From positions 25,272,037 to 25,336,036 of the forward strand of contig BSYO01000004.1 in NCBI GenBank assembly GCA_033239525.1: a DNA stretch of 64,000 nt, written 5' to 3'. Each line of letters begins with the position of its first letter. Position 1 is the first letter of the stretch. Origin of the DNA: Nepenthes gracilis. Its lineage: Eukaryota; Streptophyta; Magnoliopsida; Caryophyllales; Nepenthaceae. The translations under genes and the position numbers were made by a program. Under the pieces are notes generated by a model. That model saw only the letters and a list, made by a program, of their open reading frames with translations, was not told where the DNA came from and ran no database searches. Positions 1-13,300 of this stretch are shown piece after piece.

Positions 1-1213
1 AGCTCTAAAAAACCTGAATCTTGCAATTTACAAGTGAGACGATGTAAAGGAGAGTGTACATATTTGAACCTTTAATTATGAAAAAATCTTTTCACTACCT
101 GCTGGGAAGGGACAATTGGGGAGAGCCAAACAAGCACAATTTGAGAAAGATCTTTCCAGCATTATTTTCAGGTTTCTCGGGAATGTTCAGCACTATACAC
201 CATATTTGAAATTTTCAGTTATATACAAATATACAAGCATACATTTCACGCTTTTTTGAGTCATAAAAAAGAGATTTCCTGCTATCATGAAAGCAATAGC
301 TAGGATTTATAGACGTCATTGGCTATCAGTTACTCTCTACCGCAACCAGATTAAAATTTCATGAATCAGTCCTGAGAATTCCAACACAAAGCGATTAAAG
401 GTCTGTTTCAACATGAGTACTATAAAATGGGTCCATTTTCAATCTTGTGGTGTGGGCAAAACTAATTGGTAGATCATGACACGAAGATGATATTCAAGCT
501 AGTAATTAAACAAAATATTCATCCAACATTTTAACAACTGCAATCACTAACTAGAAGGGTACAACTACAGGGAGAAAGAAGAAACAAGTAGACGAGCGGC
601 AAACTAACAGAGAGCACCGATGATAATCTTATTAACGACATATAAAATTCGAAAAAATCTCCTTGAATAACCTCATCTTCAACAAATTATAGAGGATATG
701 AAGTGAACTTGCACGGTAACTAATGTTGTAAAATCATGGGAATTTTTTTCAATTGAGCACCTTCATTTTTCATTGTTTATACATACGCTACACTGAGCTT
801 TTCTTCTCAACCTACAAATTGTTCTCCCTTCAAATTAACCACTTTCTTTACCCCTTTTTTTTTGCTAAATTCTATTATATTTCTCAGGTCAATGACTAAA
901 GCATCCCCATCTCTTTCCTAATATATGAATATGGATTTCCAAACATAAAACTATTAACTCAACCAGATACATTACAAAATTGGTAGCAAGTAATAAATTT
1001 AAAGGAATTACAAATCATGGTGGTTAAGTAAAGAAACAAATAATAATGGTGATGGTTATGTTAAAGATACAATAAATAATTTGTTCAGTGTAAAAACACT
1101 CAATCATGGGACTAATTCAAGTTTAATTTGATTATTTAAGCTGACATCTAGCCACGATTCAAAAAAGCTTGATTCTCTATCAGCAAAATGGAGCAGTATA
1201 TATAAAATTTTAC
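1..1213 (-). other. mnmE intron 7 (partial)
   Basis: This is intron sequence below the donor at 1213-1212. I looked for the continuation of the G domain (the NKxD box) on the minus strand and did not find it. AT-rich, with no recognisable element. Confidence 0.6.
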
Positions 1214-1352
1214 CAATCTTTTCCACAACGTCATCGGTATCCCGAAATCCTGCTGTATCGAGCAGGGTCACAGGAATACCTTGAACTGTAATGTTGGCTT
1301 CAACAACATCTCGAGTGGTTCCAGCAACCTCTGTGACTATTGCTCTCTCACT
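1214..1352 (-). CDS. mnmE: mnmE exon 7, switch regions
   Basis: The acceptor GCATGCAG precedes AGTGAGAGA, giving [20 protein letters not shown], and the exon continues to the DTAGFRDT box and VEKIG before GATTG|GTAAAA in phase 1. AGTTRD carries the switch I threonines and potassium-loop residues used by MnmE, and DTAG is the G3 box. It is the last exon in the window. Confidence 0.93.
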
Positions 1353-4300
1353 CTGCATGCTAATAGAAAATTAAGGCACCCATTCCAATCAGGACTATTT
1401 GAAGTACCTAGTACATTAATGAACTAAACTTTAAAAAAATAAAAAATATACATTAAGAAAGATGAGTAGATTTTATAAGAAACCCAGAATATCTTTCATA
1501 TGAACATTAATCAATTCAAAAAATCTAGAAAGTAAATTACAGACAAATAAAAATCTGAACCAGCTATGAGACATACAATGTCTCCATCCAAACCGAGTAA
1601 CGACGAACACCCCACCCACGAAAAGATCAATTGGTAAGATACAAAACACCTATTACTATAATGTCTCCATAACGTTGCTCCAAGACAAAGGCCTCTTATG
1701 AACTCTGAATGACATGTTTTCTTTAACAACCAAGGTGCACTAATACAATGTAAACTTACCTGATGACAGCAGGAAGGAGATTTGAAAGAAACAGAACAGA
1801 AGACAGCAGAAGAAATAATGGATACAGACTAAAATCACAGCAACTAACTCAAACACAACACAACTAAAAAATAAAATGACTAGCATAAACAGGTTTTCAA
1901 CAAATAATAAACGAAAGCCAGATAACTTCACAATGATCCAACTGGGGATATAGAGGACCGATTACAAATTATGATACTCCAGAGAGTACAAAGCTAGAAA
2001 GAGTTGGACAATTATGTATGAAGAGTTAAAAGACAATGTAGTGAGAGTGTGAGACTGAAGAGAAGTGAGATAAGATTATGGCTATTAAAAGGGTGCTAAG
2101 AGAAAAAAACCTAAAACATCAGTGCTTGTGTAACCCAAGTAGGGTCAGGTGAACAACTGAAAGAGAAATTTTGGGAGGAATTGGCCATGGTGATCCAAGT
2201 TATTCCACAGAGGGAGTTTATTTTTAAAGGTGGAGTTTAACTGGAGACATTAGACAAAATTCCAATAGGTATACAAGTGTCCAGGAAGGCTATGGCTATG
2301 ATAAAAGTAATGAATATAAATATATTTTGGATTTCACTTAGCATATTTCTCATGGAGGAACTTTAAGAACATTCTAGGCGAGAAGTTGACTACACAACAC
2401 CATTTGTGAGTTTTGGATATGCATCATAATAAATGAAAGAGGAAGAGGGCAAAGTACAACAGACAAATAACTAAATGGTGGAACTTAAATGGTGAGAAAT
2501 AGTCTCTTTAGAAAGAAAATACTAAAGGAAGGCAGTTCTAATCTAGAATGGATAATAACTGAAGGTTGGATGTTATGGCTAGAGAGAATTAAAAAGTGTA
2601 TCATGCTATGAAAAGGCTTGGCAGTGGAGCTGCAGAGTGGTTCACAAGATAGTTAAGGGTAAGAGAGATTGTTGTAAGAAATTGTATAAATTAATGAAAA
2701 TTTACGGAGATTTGTCGAGAAAAAGGGCAAACAGATGGGAGAACAAAGGACTTGGAATCAACTGAAGTGTATTAAGAATGTGAGCAGCGAATGCTTGCTA
2801 CATATGAGAGTATCAGAGAGAGAGAGATGGGCTATTTCCACAATGTTTTTTAATGGATGTAGGAGAATGCCATAGTGTTTGAAGAGCCCGGTAATCTACA
2901 TTGCTCATTATCAGAATATTGGAACAGAGGAAGCTAAAAAACATTGAAGATGTGAAGGTCAGGAAAATAGTTAGACCATATCCCTCACTAGTAGAGACTT
3001 GGAAATGAAGGAGATGAGGAAATTTCATGGTTGATTAGATTATTAAGATATTCTAGGTAGCAAGAAGATTTTGGTAAGTGGAAAAAGAGCACATTGGTAC
3101 GCATTTACAAAAGCAATGGGGATATACAGAGTTGTGCCCATAGAAATATTGAGCTGAAGGGCCATAAAATGAAATCAAAGGGAAATGGTGATTGAAAGAA
3201 GGCTAAGGCAAAATACTGTATCAGAAAACAGACTTGGATTCATGTTAGGCAAGTCTATTATAGAACCTATCAATTTTCCGAGGCGCCTAAAAGGAGAAGG
3301 ATCTTCATATGGTATTTATTGATATTGAGAAAGCAAACAATTCTGTCCGAGAGAATTTTGGAGAAAAATGAAATTTCATTGCAACATACAAGTTACAAAA
3401 GATATGTTTCATGGAACAATGACTTGTTTAAGGATATGCACCGGAGAATGAAATTTTCCTATTATGATTGGTTTACACGATGGATCATTTTCCAACTTGT
3501 ATTTATTTGACTCAATTGTGGATGAATTGACCGAAACTATTCTAGATGAGGTATGTTGGTGCATGCCTTTTGTCGATAGAATGTAACAAAAGCGGGTGTC
3601 AATGCTAAGTTGGAGAGATTTCAAAGATTAAGGTTTCTGAATTACTAAAGCAATGACAGAACATATGGAAAGTTTAGTAACAATAGAGAAGTAAATGGTT
3701 GAGAGGTGAATATATGGTTAGATAGCTGTAAATTCAATTGGCAGCTAATGTTGCCATTTTAATTACATGAAAGCTGTAAATATATATGGAAAGTAAGTAC
3801 ATGAAATTGGCACGCTAATGTTGCTGTAAATTCAATTGCCCTTGGCATTCTTTTAAGATCATTATTAACCTTACTATTATGTGATTTTAACACTAACCAA
3901 AATAAGAAATTTTATTTAACATCTGGAACATTTGCTTTTTCACATTGCATAACAATAACTAAGGAGGGGAAAATATACTGAACCATGTCCAAGCAAAGCA
4001 ACCTAATTTGACTTCAATAAATTGCATAAATGCATTTTAAAATATGGTAGACCAACAAACTAAATTTTGTCTATGACTGTCACCTTGTCACCGTGGACGA
4101 TGCCATAGCACAGTCTCGAAGGTTGATCAATATAGGTACTTGGAAGATAGATTCCACAGCTCCGAATTGTACAATATTGTAGGATAATTACTGTACATAG
4201 TTGAGCCATCTAGAGTAGTGCGAAATATTCTAGAAAATTTCGAAAGAGTGCAAAGACATCTCTCTTGCAGTCATCAAGATAATCTAGTAAAGTATTCTAA

Positions 4301-7300
4301 GAAGAAAATATTGGAGAATTCTAGAGAAGATACCTAGAAGAAATATCCTATGATAAATTTAAAAGCTAAATCCTAACCATCTACTAGAGATGATCTTAAC
4401 CCTCAGTTAAGGAGGTGGATGGGAGGAACTCCACCATTAAAGGGGAGACGGAACTTCATTTGTACTCACCAGGCAAAGAGCTTTCAAATAATACAAGCTT
4501 TCTACATTCTTCTCATTCTCTTATTTGTGCTTTTGACTGTTTTCCTTTGTGCAGTATGTTCACTTTTGAGTCACTTAGTTTGTGCCTAAATGTGTGGGTT
4601 CGGCTGACTTAATAACTCCAAGCGTTGTGGTGAAGCCAAATGTTGCATGGCTGAACTAATCGAGAGTGTCATCGTGTGACATTCAGCACAGCTCCCCATG
4701 AGATAAAAACAAGAAAAAGTAACATTTTTGATGTGTGCATATCACCTTCTGCCCACCTCACCCCTTAGAAAAAGTAAAATTTTTGGCCACACCAAAGATA
4801 ATTCTACCCATTTCATGTACATTTACTTCTATAAGAAATTATTTTTATTTCAGACTAAGTTTATCATGTCAATAGCAATGAAATAAATTCTAGAAAGGAG
4901 AAAAAAGGAACCGATATTAACTTGTTTCAACATACTTTGCTCCAAGCATTAAGGAGGCTTGACTTCCCAACATTAGGCCGGCCAACAATAGCAATCTGCA
5001 AAATTGAGTAACAAAAAAGTATAATTTTTTTCATTTTCCATATGAAAAGATGCAAATTAATTGGTGATATATCAGAATTTATAGGTATAGAAAATTTACT
5101 AATATGAATACACCGATATTGCAATTTGTTTAGACACAGTAACAATACATAATCATCATCTTGCCCTCAATCATTAAATGCTGGGCTCAGGTATATTTCG
5201 ATTTGCATAAATCGACCTTAAGAACTTATAAGTAGAAGGAATTCAAGATCCTTTTGATCATTTAGAATAGCATCGACATTTTGAAAAACTAGCCATGAAT
5301 GTAACACCTCATCCTACAACGAATACGTGTGGAGTTGAAGTACAGTTATAATGGGCTCACCACAAGTAACAAGAACTCTTCCTTTAGTTGCCTAAGTGAG
5401 GGCAATTGGTTCAAGGGGGGCTTGATTGGTAGGCCACTAGTCTACATGGGCAATACTTGGTATCTAGTGGGAAGCATCTGTGTATGGTTAAGTACTACGT
5501 GCGTTGAAGCATAATGGAAGCCAACCATAGAAACTCTACAAGAAACCTCTAGACCCCATATTATCATGGCCTCGAGACATTATTAGGACCCTAACGAGGA
5601 CATCATGAATTTGAGAGGCGTAGATTATCCCCCCGTCCCACATTGAATAGCAGATTCTAGTTTAATTTTAAGTGCTTAAGTGGGCTTATGACTAGTAACA
5701 AGAGCCCTTCTTATGCTTGGGCCTACACGAGGACAAAAATGTCCAAGAGGCATGGTTGCTAGGCCAAGGGAACATTGGACTGTAACAATGAGGCGTCTTC
5801 AAAACGTTCAATATCCTTGACTCTTGCAACACGTTTGGTTATTGAAATGGAATGAGATGATAATAAAATAGTTACTCTCGGTGAATAGAATAAGATGGGA
5901 ATAAAGTTGAGAATTGTTATTATCATATTTGGTTGTTGGAATAGAATAAATTCGGAATTAGTATTCTAGTATTTGGTTTGTAAAATAATATGAGGAATAA
6001 GGTAAAAATTTATCACAATGACTTTTTTGTCCTTATTTAATGAAAAATATATTCTTTTTCATTATATATATATATATATATATATATAAACGTGTATATA
6101 TACATATTTCTTATATATATTATATAATATATATATTTATAATATATACATTATTTTAAATTATTATTTTGTATAATATATATTTTTATTATAAAAAACA
6201 TATTTAATAAATATTTGATATAATATATATAATTGAATAGATATTATGTATATATAATTACGTGTATATATCGAATATTTATTAATTATTTGATATAATA
6301 TTACGTATTATTAAATATTATATTTGATATAATATTATGTACTATTATATAATATGTAATATTACGTATTAAATATTTATTTGATGGGTACAGTATAACC
6401 GACCCAAGAAACAACTGCACAAACCGTTTTTTGTAATCCACAAGCGGTTATAACCGGTGGTTATCACTGGTGGTTAATTATGGATAAAGTCCAACCATAA
6501 CCGACTGAAAGGCGATAATGGCCAAGAAACCTCCAAAAACCTCCAAGAGAAGGAGAAGGGAGAAAACCTCCAAAAACCTCCAAGAGAAGGAACCTCCAGA
6601 GAGAGGAGAAGAAGAAACCTCCAGAGAGAGGAGGTTTCTTTATAAAGAGGAGTTATCCTCCACGAAAGAGGGGGGCCTAAAAGTAAGAAAAAGAAGAGGG
6701 AGAGAGGAGGAGAGGAAGGAAAAACTCTCTCTCTTTCTCTAAAAATTATTATCTATAAAAAATAGAATACATCTTTCCCTTTTTATTCTCAAAAAGGCCA
6801 TTACTGACTTGAGCGTCGGAGAGCCTTTGGGGATTTAGCCCCATTGGCCTTCTGACCATCTCGTCTACTTTTGTGTTGTACAGGACTCAGATTCAAGACT
6901 ATGGAGACGGATCCGCATCAAATCGACAAACAAGAAGATCCGATTTGCAGCCCCTAACCCGTAGGACAATCCGAATTTCTGGTACGCAACATTATTAAAT
7001 ATTACATATATATATCAAATATTTATTAATTATTTGACATAATAATATGTATTATTAAATATTATATTTGATATAATATTATGTATTATTATATAATACA
7101 TAATATTAAGTATTAAATATTACGTATATATAGTTATGTGTATATATCAAATATTTATTAAATATAATTATTAAATAATTATATATCAAATAATTACGTG
7201 CATATATATATATAAGGGCATTTTTAGAATATAAAAAAATTGATGCGGTAATAGTTATTCCCAACTACTCGGGAATAACTAGTACTAATGGGGAGATGGT

Positions 7301-10300
7301 AATAGTTATTCCTTAAGATCTGAGAATAACTATTCCTTCGAAAATATTTATTCTTTGTCAAAATATAACCAGATAGTGTAATAAATATTCCCGAAGGAAA
7401 AATGTGGAAATAAAAATTCTATTTCCACCAACCAAACGTGGGGCTGGATTTCATATTTCCCTTATCTACAATTGCCTTGCAAATAAAATCAGGGGACATA
7501 GCTAGTATTGGGATAACATGGGAGAAATGAAAGATTGCAGGCAAAACCTAAGTTAACACAATCCTCGGCATGTAACTTATCATGCAACAAGCATCTAATA
7601 AATAAAAAGGGTGGCTCAGTTCACAGGACTCCCACATCATGGGGTCAACAAATGGTATGCAGTCTCACTCCGATATTTTCTTTATTTCCATTGTTTCAAC
7701 CCATAACTTCCATATTACAATAGAGAAACTTTATGTTGTGCCAAAACTCACCTCATGTCAGGCATTTAATATGAGCAAAAAAGCCAAATAACTATCCATA
7801 ATGAAGCTAAAGGGCAATGTTATAGAAATAAGCAAATTTAATCCAATTAGTGTAAGACTGTCAATTTTACACTTTAATTTACCCTAGTCAAAATGAGTCA
7901 GTATCACAAATAGATATAGCTGTTTGGTCTCAGAAAGCTGAGTCCAATATCCTCAACTAGACCTCTAAGAAACAAATTAAAAGCTCAGGCCCCAGTAGTA
8001 TTTTTTTAACACCTATAAGGAACACAGAGTTGAAAAGAATGTAATGGTCATGCAGTAATTACTAATAAGACCTGCAATCCAGACTGCAGAAGCTTGTCAT
8101 AATTGGCGGTCTCCAATGTTTCTCTCACATCTTCTAACATGGCATCTGTTTCATGTTTCATTAAACCCAAGTCCAGTGGTGGCATTTCATCCTCAAAGTC
8201 AAGACGAGCCTCAATATCAGAGAGCAATTCTATGCATCGTTTTCTCAATGATCTGACAACAGTTGAGAAGCCTCCCTGTCATAATTCATAAACATATGCA
8301 TAATGGAACCAGAAGAGAGAATTAATCTCAGGTCACAAAATTAAAACTGTCCTCAACAGAAGACTTTCTTGGTGCTAAAGGACATGCCTGGATTCCCGCC
8401 AATGCTGCATCTGCAGCAGCAGCAGAATTGGCAGCAACTAGGTTTGCCACACTTTCCGCTTGGGACAGATCTATCCGGCCATTTAGAAAAGCACGGAGAG
8501 TGAACTCACCTGACAAAAGGCAGAACAAAGGCAACTGTGAGACTCAACAAATTCAATGGGAAAAGGAGACTTGGAATATTCAACATAAACAGCAGTCAAT
8601 CTTAAAGTCACTGCCTGGATGAGAAATATCAAGAGTTGCATGTGTGTTTTTGTTTGTGAAGAAGATAGAGAAAGAAAGTTATTGTGGCTACTAGCACCTT
8701 TCAAAACTCCTCCATTAGAGCTTTTCAAACAAATACTAAACCAGTGCATTATATTGGGGTAACTATGGTTTGGTTATTGAAATCATTTCTCATTCCAGTT
8801 CAGTTGCCATATAATTGGTTCACATCTACCCCAGTATATAAAGAACCCTTGAAACATGTAAACCACCATCCTGATTAATCAGTTTATTCTGCTCAATTAG
8901 ATTTTCCCCTTTATATGTGGGAGGGGGTTTCAATAACCAGTATTATCAAAAGCGCTATAGGCACCAGGTGCCTAGTAAAGCAAGACAATTTGGCCCAAGG
9001 TGAGGCTTAGTAACCAGGATGCTCCTACGCAAGCACACAGCAGTTAAAAGAGATGGAGTAGAACATGATAGAGGAGTGAGGTCTCAGCAATTCTAGCCAC
9101 TGAAGTTCCCTTGTTCTTCAATATTTATGATCCCCCTCTTACTTTGCTGTACCTATTATCAACTTTCTTTTCCAGGACGAATTTCTCAACTTTGTCATTA
9201 TCTCATTCATATTTAATGTTGCTTTTAGTTACTACTATTTTATGCAACTTGGTGCAATTATTACTTTATGTAAGGAATGAACTCTACAAATGAGTTCTGT
9301 ATCATTGTATATGCATTAGAGTGAACAATATATGCATTGGTGCAATTATTTCCAGTCAAAAATCATGTCCTTTTGTTAGTACTGATGCACATCTAATGGT
9401 GTAAACTCCTTTAAACTTTCACCTATATTAGCTTTTATAACATTGATCACTTTGCAAATTTCTCTCCGTGTTGCTCAACTCAGCCTACATATGGGATTTA
9501 TCCATAGTGTAACCAATCCCAGACCTGGGCAGAGAAGGACGTGTAAAGTAGCCAACAGTCAACAAAAGCTTTGTCAGATGCTTTGACGTGGATTTGAGAC
9601 TTAAGACTATTACCTCAGTTTCCCACTTGTGACTAGTGGTATGGCTCCAGAATGGTGAAACTGGGCTAGAGCTGCTGCTCCGTCACCCAGAATGTAGTGC
9701 AAGATCGGCTAAGAGCACCAGCATCCTGGGTGGGATTGCCTAGAGTTAGTCTACAATAACAAGATAAGACTTAAAACTTGAAATATTATACCTGGACAGG
9801 TAAGCTCCGGGAGGATCAGCATAGAATTTCCACTAGAGAAGTGAGTGGGAGGGAAAGCCAATGAAATTGAGAGTACCAGCTACACAATTATGGTACTTAA
9901 GATATAATACAACTAGGAATGAAGTTTGCATAATTATGGATAAGGAGTTAAAAAAGAAAGTAGCTAGTGTGAAGACAAGTGGGATATAATTATAGGCTCA
10001 TAGCTATTGAGTTAGTGCCAGGACAAGAAACTCTTACAACCATTAATGGATATGCAACCAAAGTAGACTTAAGGAAATAGTGGAAAGTAAAATTATGGGA
10101 TGAATTGGATGAGGTGACAATCAGGAGATTCCACAAATGGAGTTGATTTTCATATATGAGGATCTAAATGGTGTGCATGGAGCTATGCTAATAGGCTACA
10201 AAGCACAGAAAACTCAGGGTAGTGTGTCAGCGTCCGACACATATCAAATATATTTACTCTCTAAACACTCTCCAAAATGGGTCACGACTCTTCGAAGTAT

Positions 10301-13300
10301 TATGAAATATTTTATTTTTGTGTTGATTCAATCATGTCAGGAACACATTTGGACACATTATGGATATACTCAAGACACGTTTGGGCTAATTTTTTTTATT
10401 TTTAAAACAAGAAGACAGGTATTTAATGAAACTTTAGAAATTATTGAGTCTTCTTAGTAATTAGACAAAATTACAAAACATAAGACTAAAATGAGAGAAA
10501 CAAACACCACTAGTTTCTTTCCACAAGCTCCTAACATAGAGGAAAAAAAAGATTGGTGGTGAGGCAAGCCTAGCCAAACTCGCCACTTCATGTGTGAAGT
10601 CAAATAGTTTGAGGACCAAGCCTAGCAACTTTCATCATGGAAAATAAAGGAAAACTTCCGAAATTATTTTCTCTAGGAAAAGAGAAAAAGTCCAGTCCTT
10701 AATCTAAGTTTTAACAGAAGGTAAAAGGAAGTGGTAGCAAAAATCATTCCATTGACATACCTTACATAGCATAAGCCCTAAGCATTCAAGCCCTAGATTT
10801 ATTTTTCATTCTCTTCAATTTTGTAGTGAATTATTTTATAGCCTAGCTATGTGGATGTTAAATCATTACTATTATATTAAAACCAAGCACTGTGGTTGAA
10901 TTGTAATTTGAATCTTTTATTGTGTTGTTTTGTTTTCCTGACTCTTTCAATTTTTTTCTGCTTGGAAATGGGGTTTTTAGTCCTATAATTGCCCTGTCTC
11001 TATCTGTTGAATTATAGCTGTGTTGGTTGTTTGGTCTCCCCCCCTTACTTTTAAATTTATTGGGAACAATAATGAAGCCTGACTATACCTTTTCTTTGGT
11101 TCTCTTTTTCCTTTTTTGTTGCAAACAACTAGCTTTTTCCAAAAATGCTTTTGCCCCTTTTTTCTTTGATAAATGTCTAGTTCACAAATTTTTGCTTCTA
11201 ATTAAATATACAAGGCAATTAAAAATAATAAGGTGGGACAGTGATTGCTCGTGTTGTGGAATAGATTTTTGTTTGATCAATTATATTCCCATACATATAA
11301 AAAACCTATACTTTTAAGTTAATGTGCAATATTTTTATTGTTAGATAAATAAAATGTCGCTATATTAGTGTCATATCATATCCGTGTCCCTTAATCTTGT
11401 TCATATCTTAGGTCATAGGGAAACAATTGACAAAAGAAACAATATACCTAATTTTGTTGTAGCTTACAATCTTAAGGTGGCAAGCACACATTTTTTAGAG
11501 GGAGCAACGTTTGATCACATTTTCGAGTGGCTAAAAAAACACACTTATTGTTGTGAAATGTATCAAGGACGATGAGGAACAAATACTTGTGCCAAATGAG
11601 GATATCAAAGAAAGATGGGGAAGCTATTTCTGTAGTGTTTTAAAATGCCAAGTGAGTTTAGTGACTCAGAGATAAATCTAAATTACTTTTACCGTAGGCA
11701 TATCAAGCTGAAGAAAGTTAAAAATGCACTAAAGATATGAGACTAGGAAGGTAATTGGACCAACGGTATCCAAATGGAAGCTTGAAAATGTGTTGGGTAT
11801 GGGAAAGGAATTACATGATTAACTAGATTGTCTAATGAAATTCTATGAGTAAAAAGATGATAGAGGCGTCAATAAAGAGCACGTCGCTACCTCCTTACAA
11901 GAAGAAATAGAATAAACGAGGTTGTTGATGGGAACAAGACCAAGCCTAATGCACATCGACAAAGGTTTCCCAGCCATAGCCCAAATTTGTTTGACATTTG
12001 CAACCCTTACGAGAAAAAGCCCATCTAACTTGGGTTGATTCGTATATGGAAAGGGAACCATTTAAAGAAGGCCAGGAATTCCAATTTGTTTCTATTTTTT
12101 TTTACTTATTTTCATATTGCATTTCTTAATATCCTTTTGCGATTCTTTCCTAGTTGATTTGAAAGCTTACTTAGGCTAAGCATTGGTTTCCTAATATTTT
12201 TGAGTCATTAGTCTACAAATATAATTGTAGTTGTATTTTCTAATCAAGTGACTAAATTATTTTGGCTACTAAGTACCTCTGTGGTGGTGAACTATACTGT
12301 TTTCAATTAGTTTGGCATCAGAGCCAGGGTTTGACTCTTGCCATTGCCGTCACAACACAAATTGTCATCCAAATCTACTACTTCCGCTCAACAAGCAACA
12401 ATCAGCACCATTGAACTTCCAGACAAATCATAACCCATCACTACTCTTGATCAACTTCCATCAACATCTCCGACTCCCCTAAACCGATGTCAAACCCACC
12501 ACCACTTTTCTGTGAAAAATACTACTCTTGCTATAGATTTATTGCAATTTTTTAAAAAATATGATGTGGCGTTTACTAAGCCGTCTTTTTCTACTATTTT
12601 TTTCTGTAGAGTAGAATCACATAATAGGTGCCCAATTATCTTGTTTGATAAAATTGTAATAAACTTGAAATATAAACAATGTTGCGCCTTTACTATACCC
12701 TTAACTAATCTGAACTGATTGCATTAAAGTAATACAATAAATAATGTAAAACCATAGTAACGTAAGAAAAAACGATACCATGAATGAAAATTTGGGTATC
12801 AGTATCAATCGTGATCATATCAATACCAGTCAGATTGGTCATTATGTATTGGTATCAGATATGTCAAAAATAAAAAAATTTTATGAATCATAAACTGATG
12901 GGAAAATATCAGTAGAGATATCAACTATATTGGCCAATATATCAACTAAATATCGGATACATGAGTACAGAAGATGTTACGTTGACATATGCGATTTTGC
13001 CGTAGCAACGAGAAATCTCAATATTGTGGGGGCCCTTACCAATGTATATCAACCGATATTTCATTCCATGCTAAAGATATTTTTAACATAGTAAAATCCA
13101 AAATGTATAAACATCAAAAGCCCCTATAGGGAAAAATATCCACAGTAAAAAAATAAAACAGAGAAGTACAAGGAAGAACAATAATAGACTGTTAAGTATT
13201 AGATGATTAGAAGTTCTACCCCTGGAACTCAGATTTTCTCTGGGTATTGTTCTGTCTGTAGAACACAAGAGTCAAGAGCCAGAAAACAACCTAATTCCTT

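Larger units (their letters stand above)
5830..7440. mobile_element. terminal-inverted-repeat element, split by a solo LTR
   Basis: The left end reads CACGTTTGGTTATTGAAATG and the right end, reversed, CACGTTTGGTTGGTGGAAAT, so the outer ~11 bases are perfect inverted repeats followed by a looser match (both arms contain GGAATAGAAT-like words). The interior is extremely AT-rich with no coding capacity, as in a non-autonomous DNA transposon. Removing the inserted LTR leaves roughly 1 kb. No target duplication is visible, so the superfamily cannot be named. Confidence 0.55.
4996..8071 (-). other. mnmE intron 5
   Basis: A 3.1 kb intron. It is dominated by the inverted-repeat element and solo LTR at 5830-7440. 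The flanks 4996-5829 and 7441-8071 show no gene or recognised repeat. Confidence 0.7.

Noticed and set aside
10137..10457. 106-codon frame as a possible gene
   Set aside because: Its start is a LINE endonuclease fragment and the rest is unrelated repeat.
11384..11575. 63-codon plus-strand frame, possible hAT transposase piece
   Set aside because: No conserved block could be matched, so no function is claimed.
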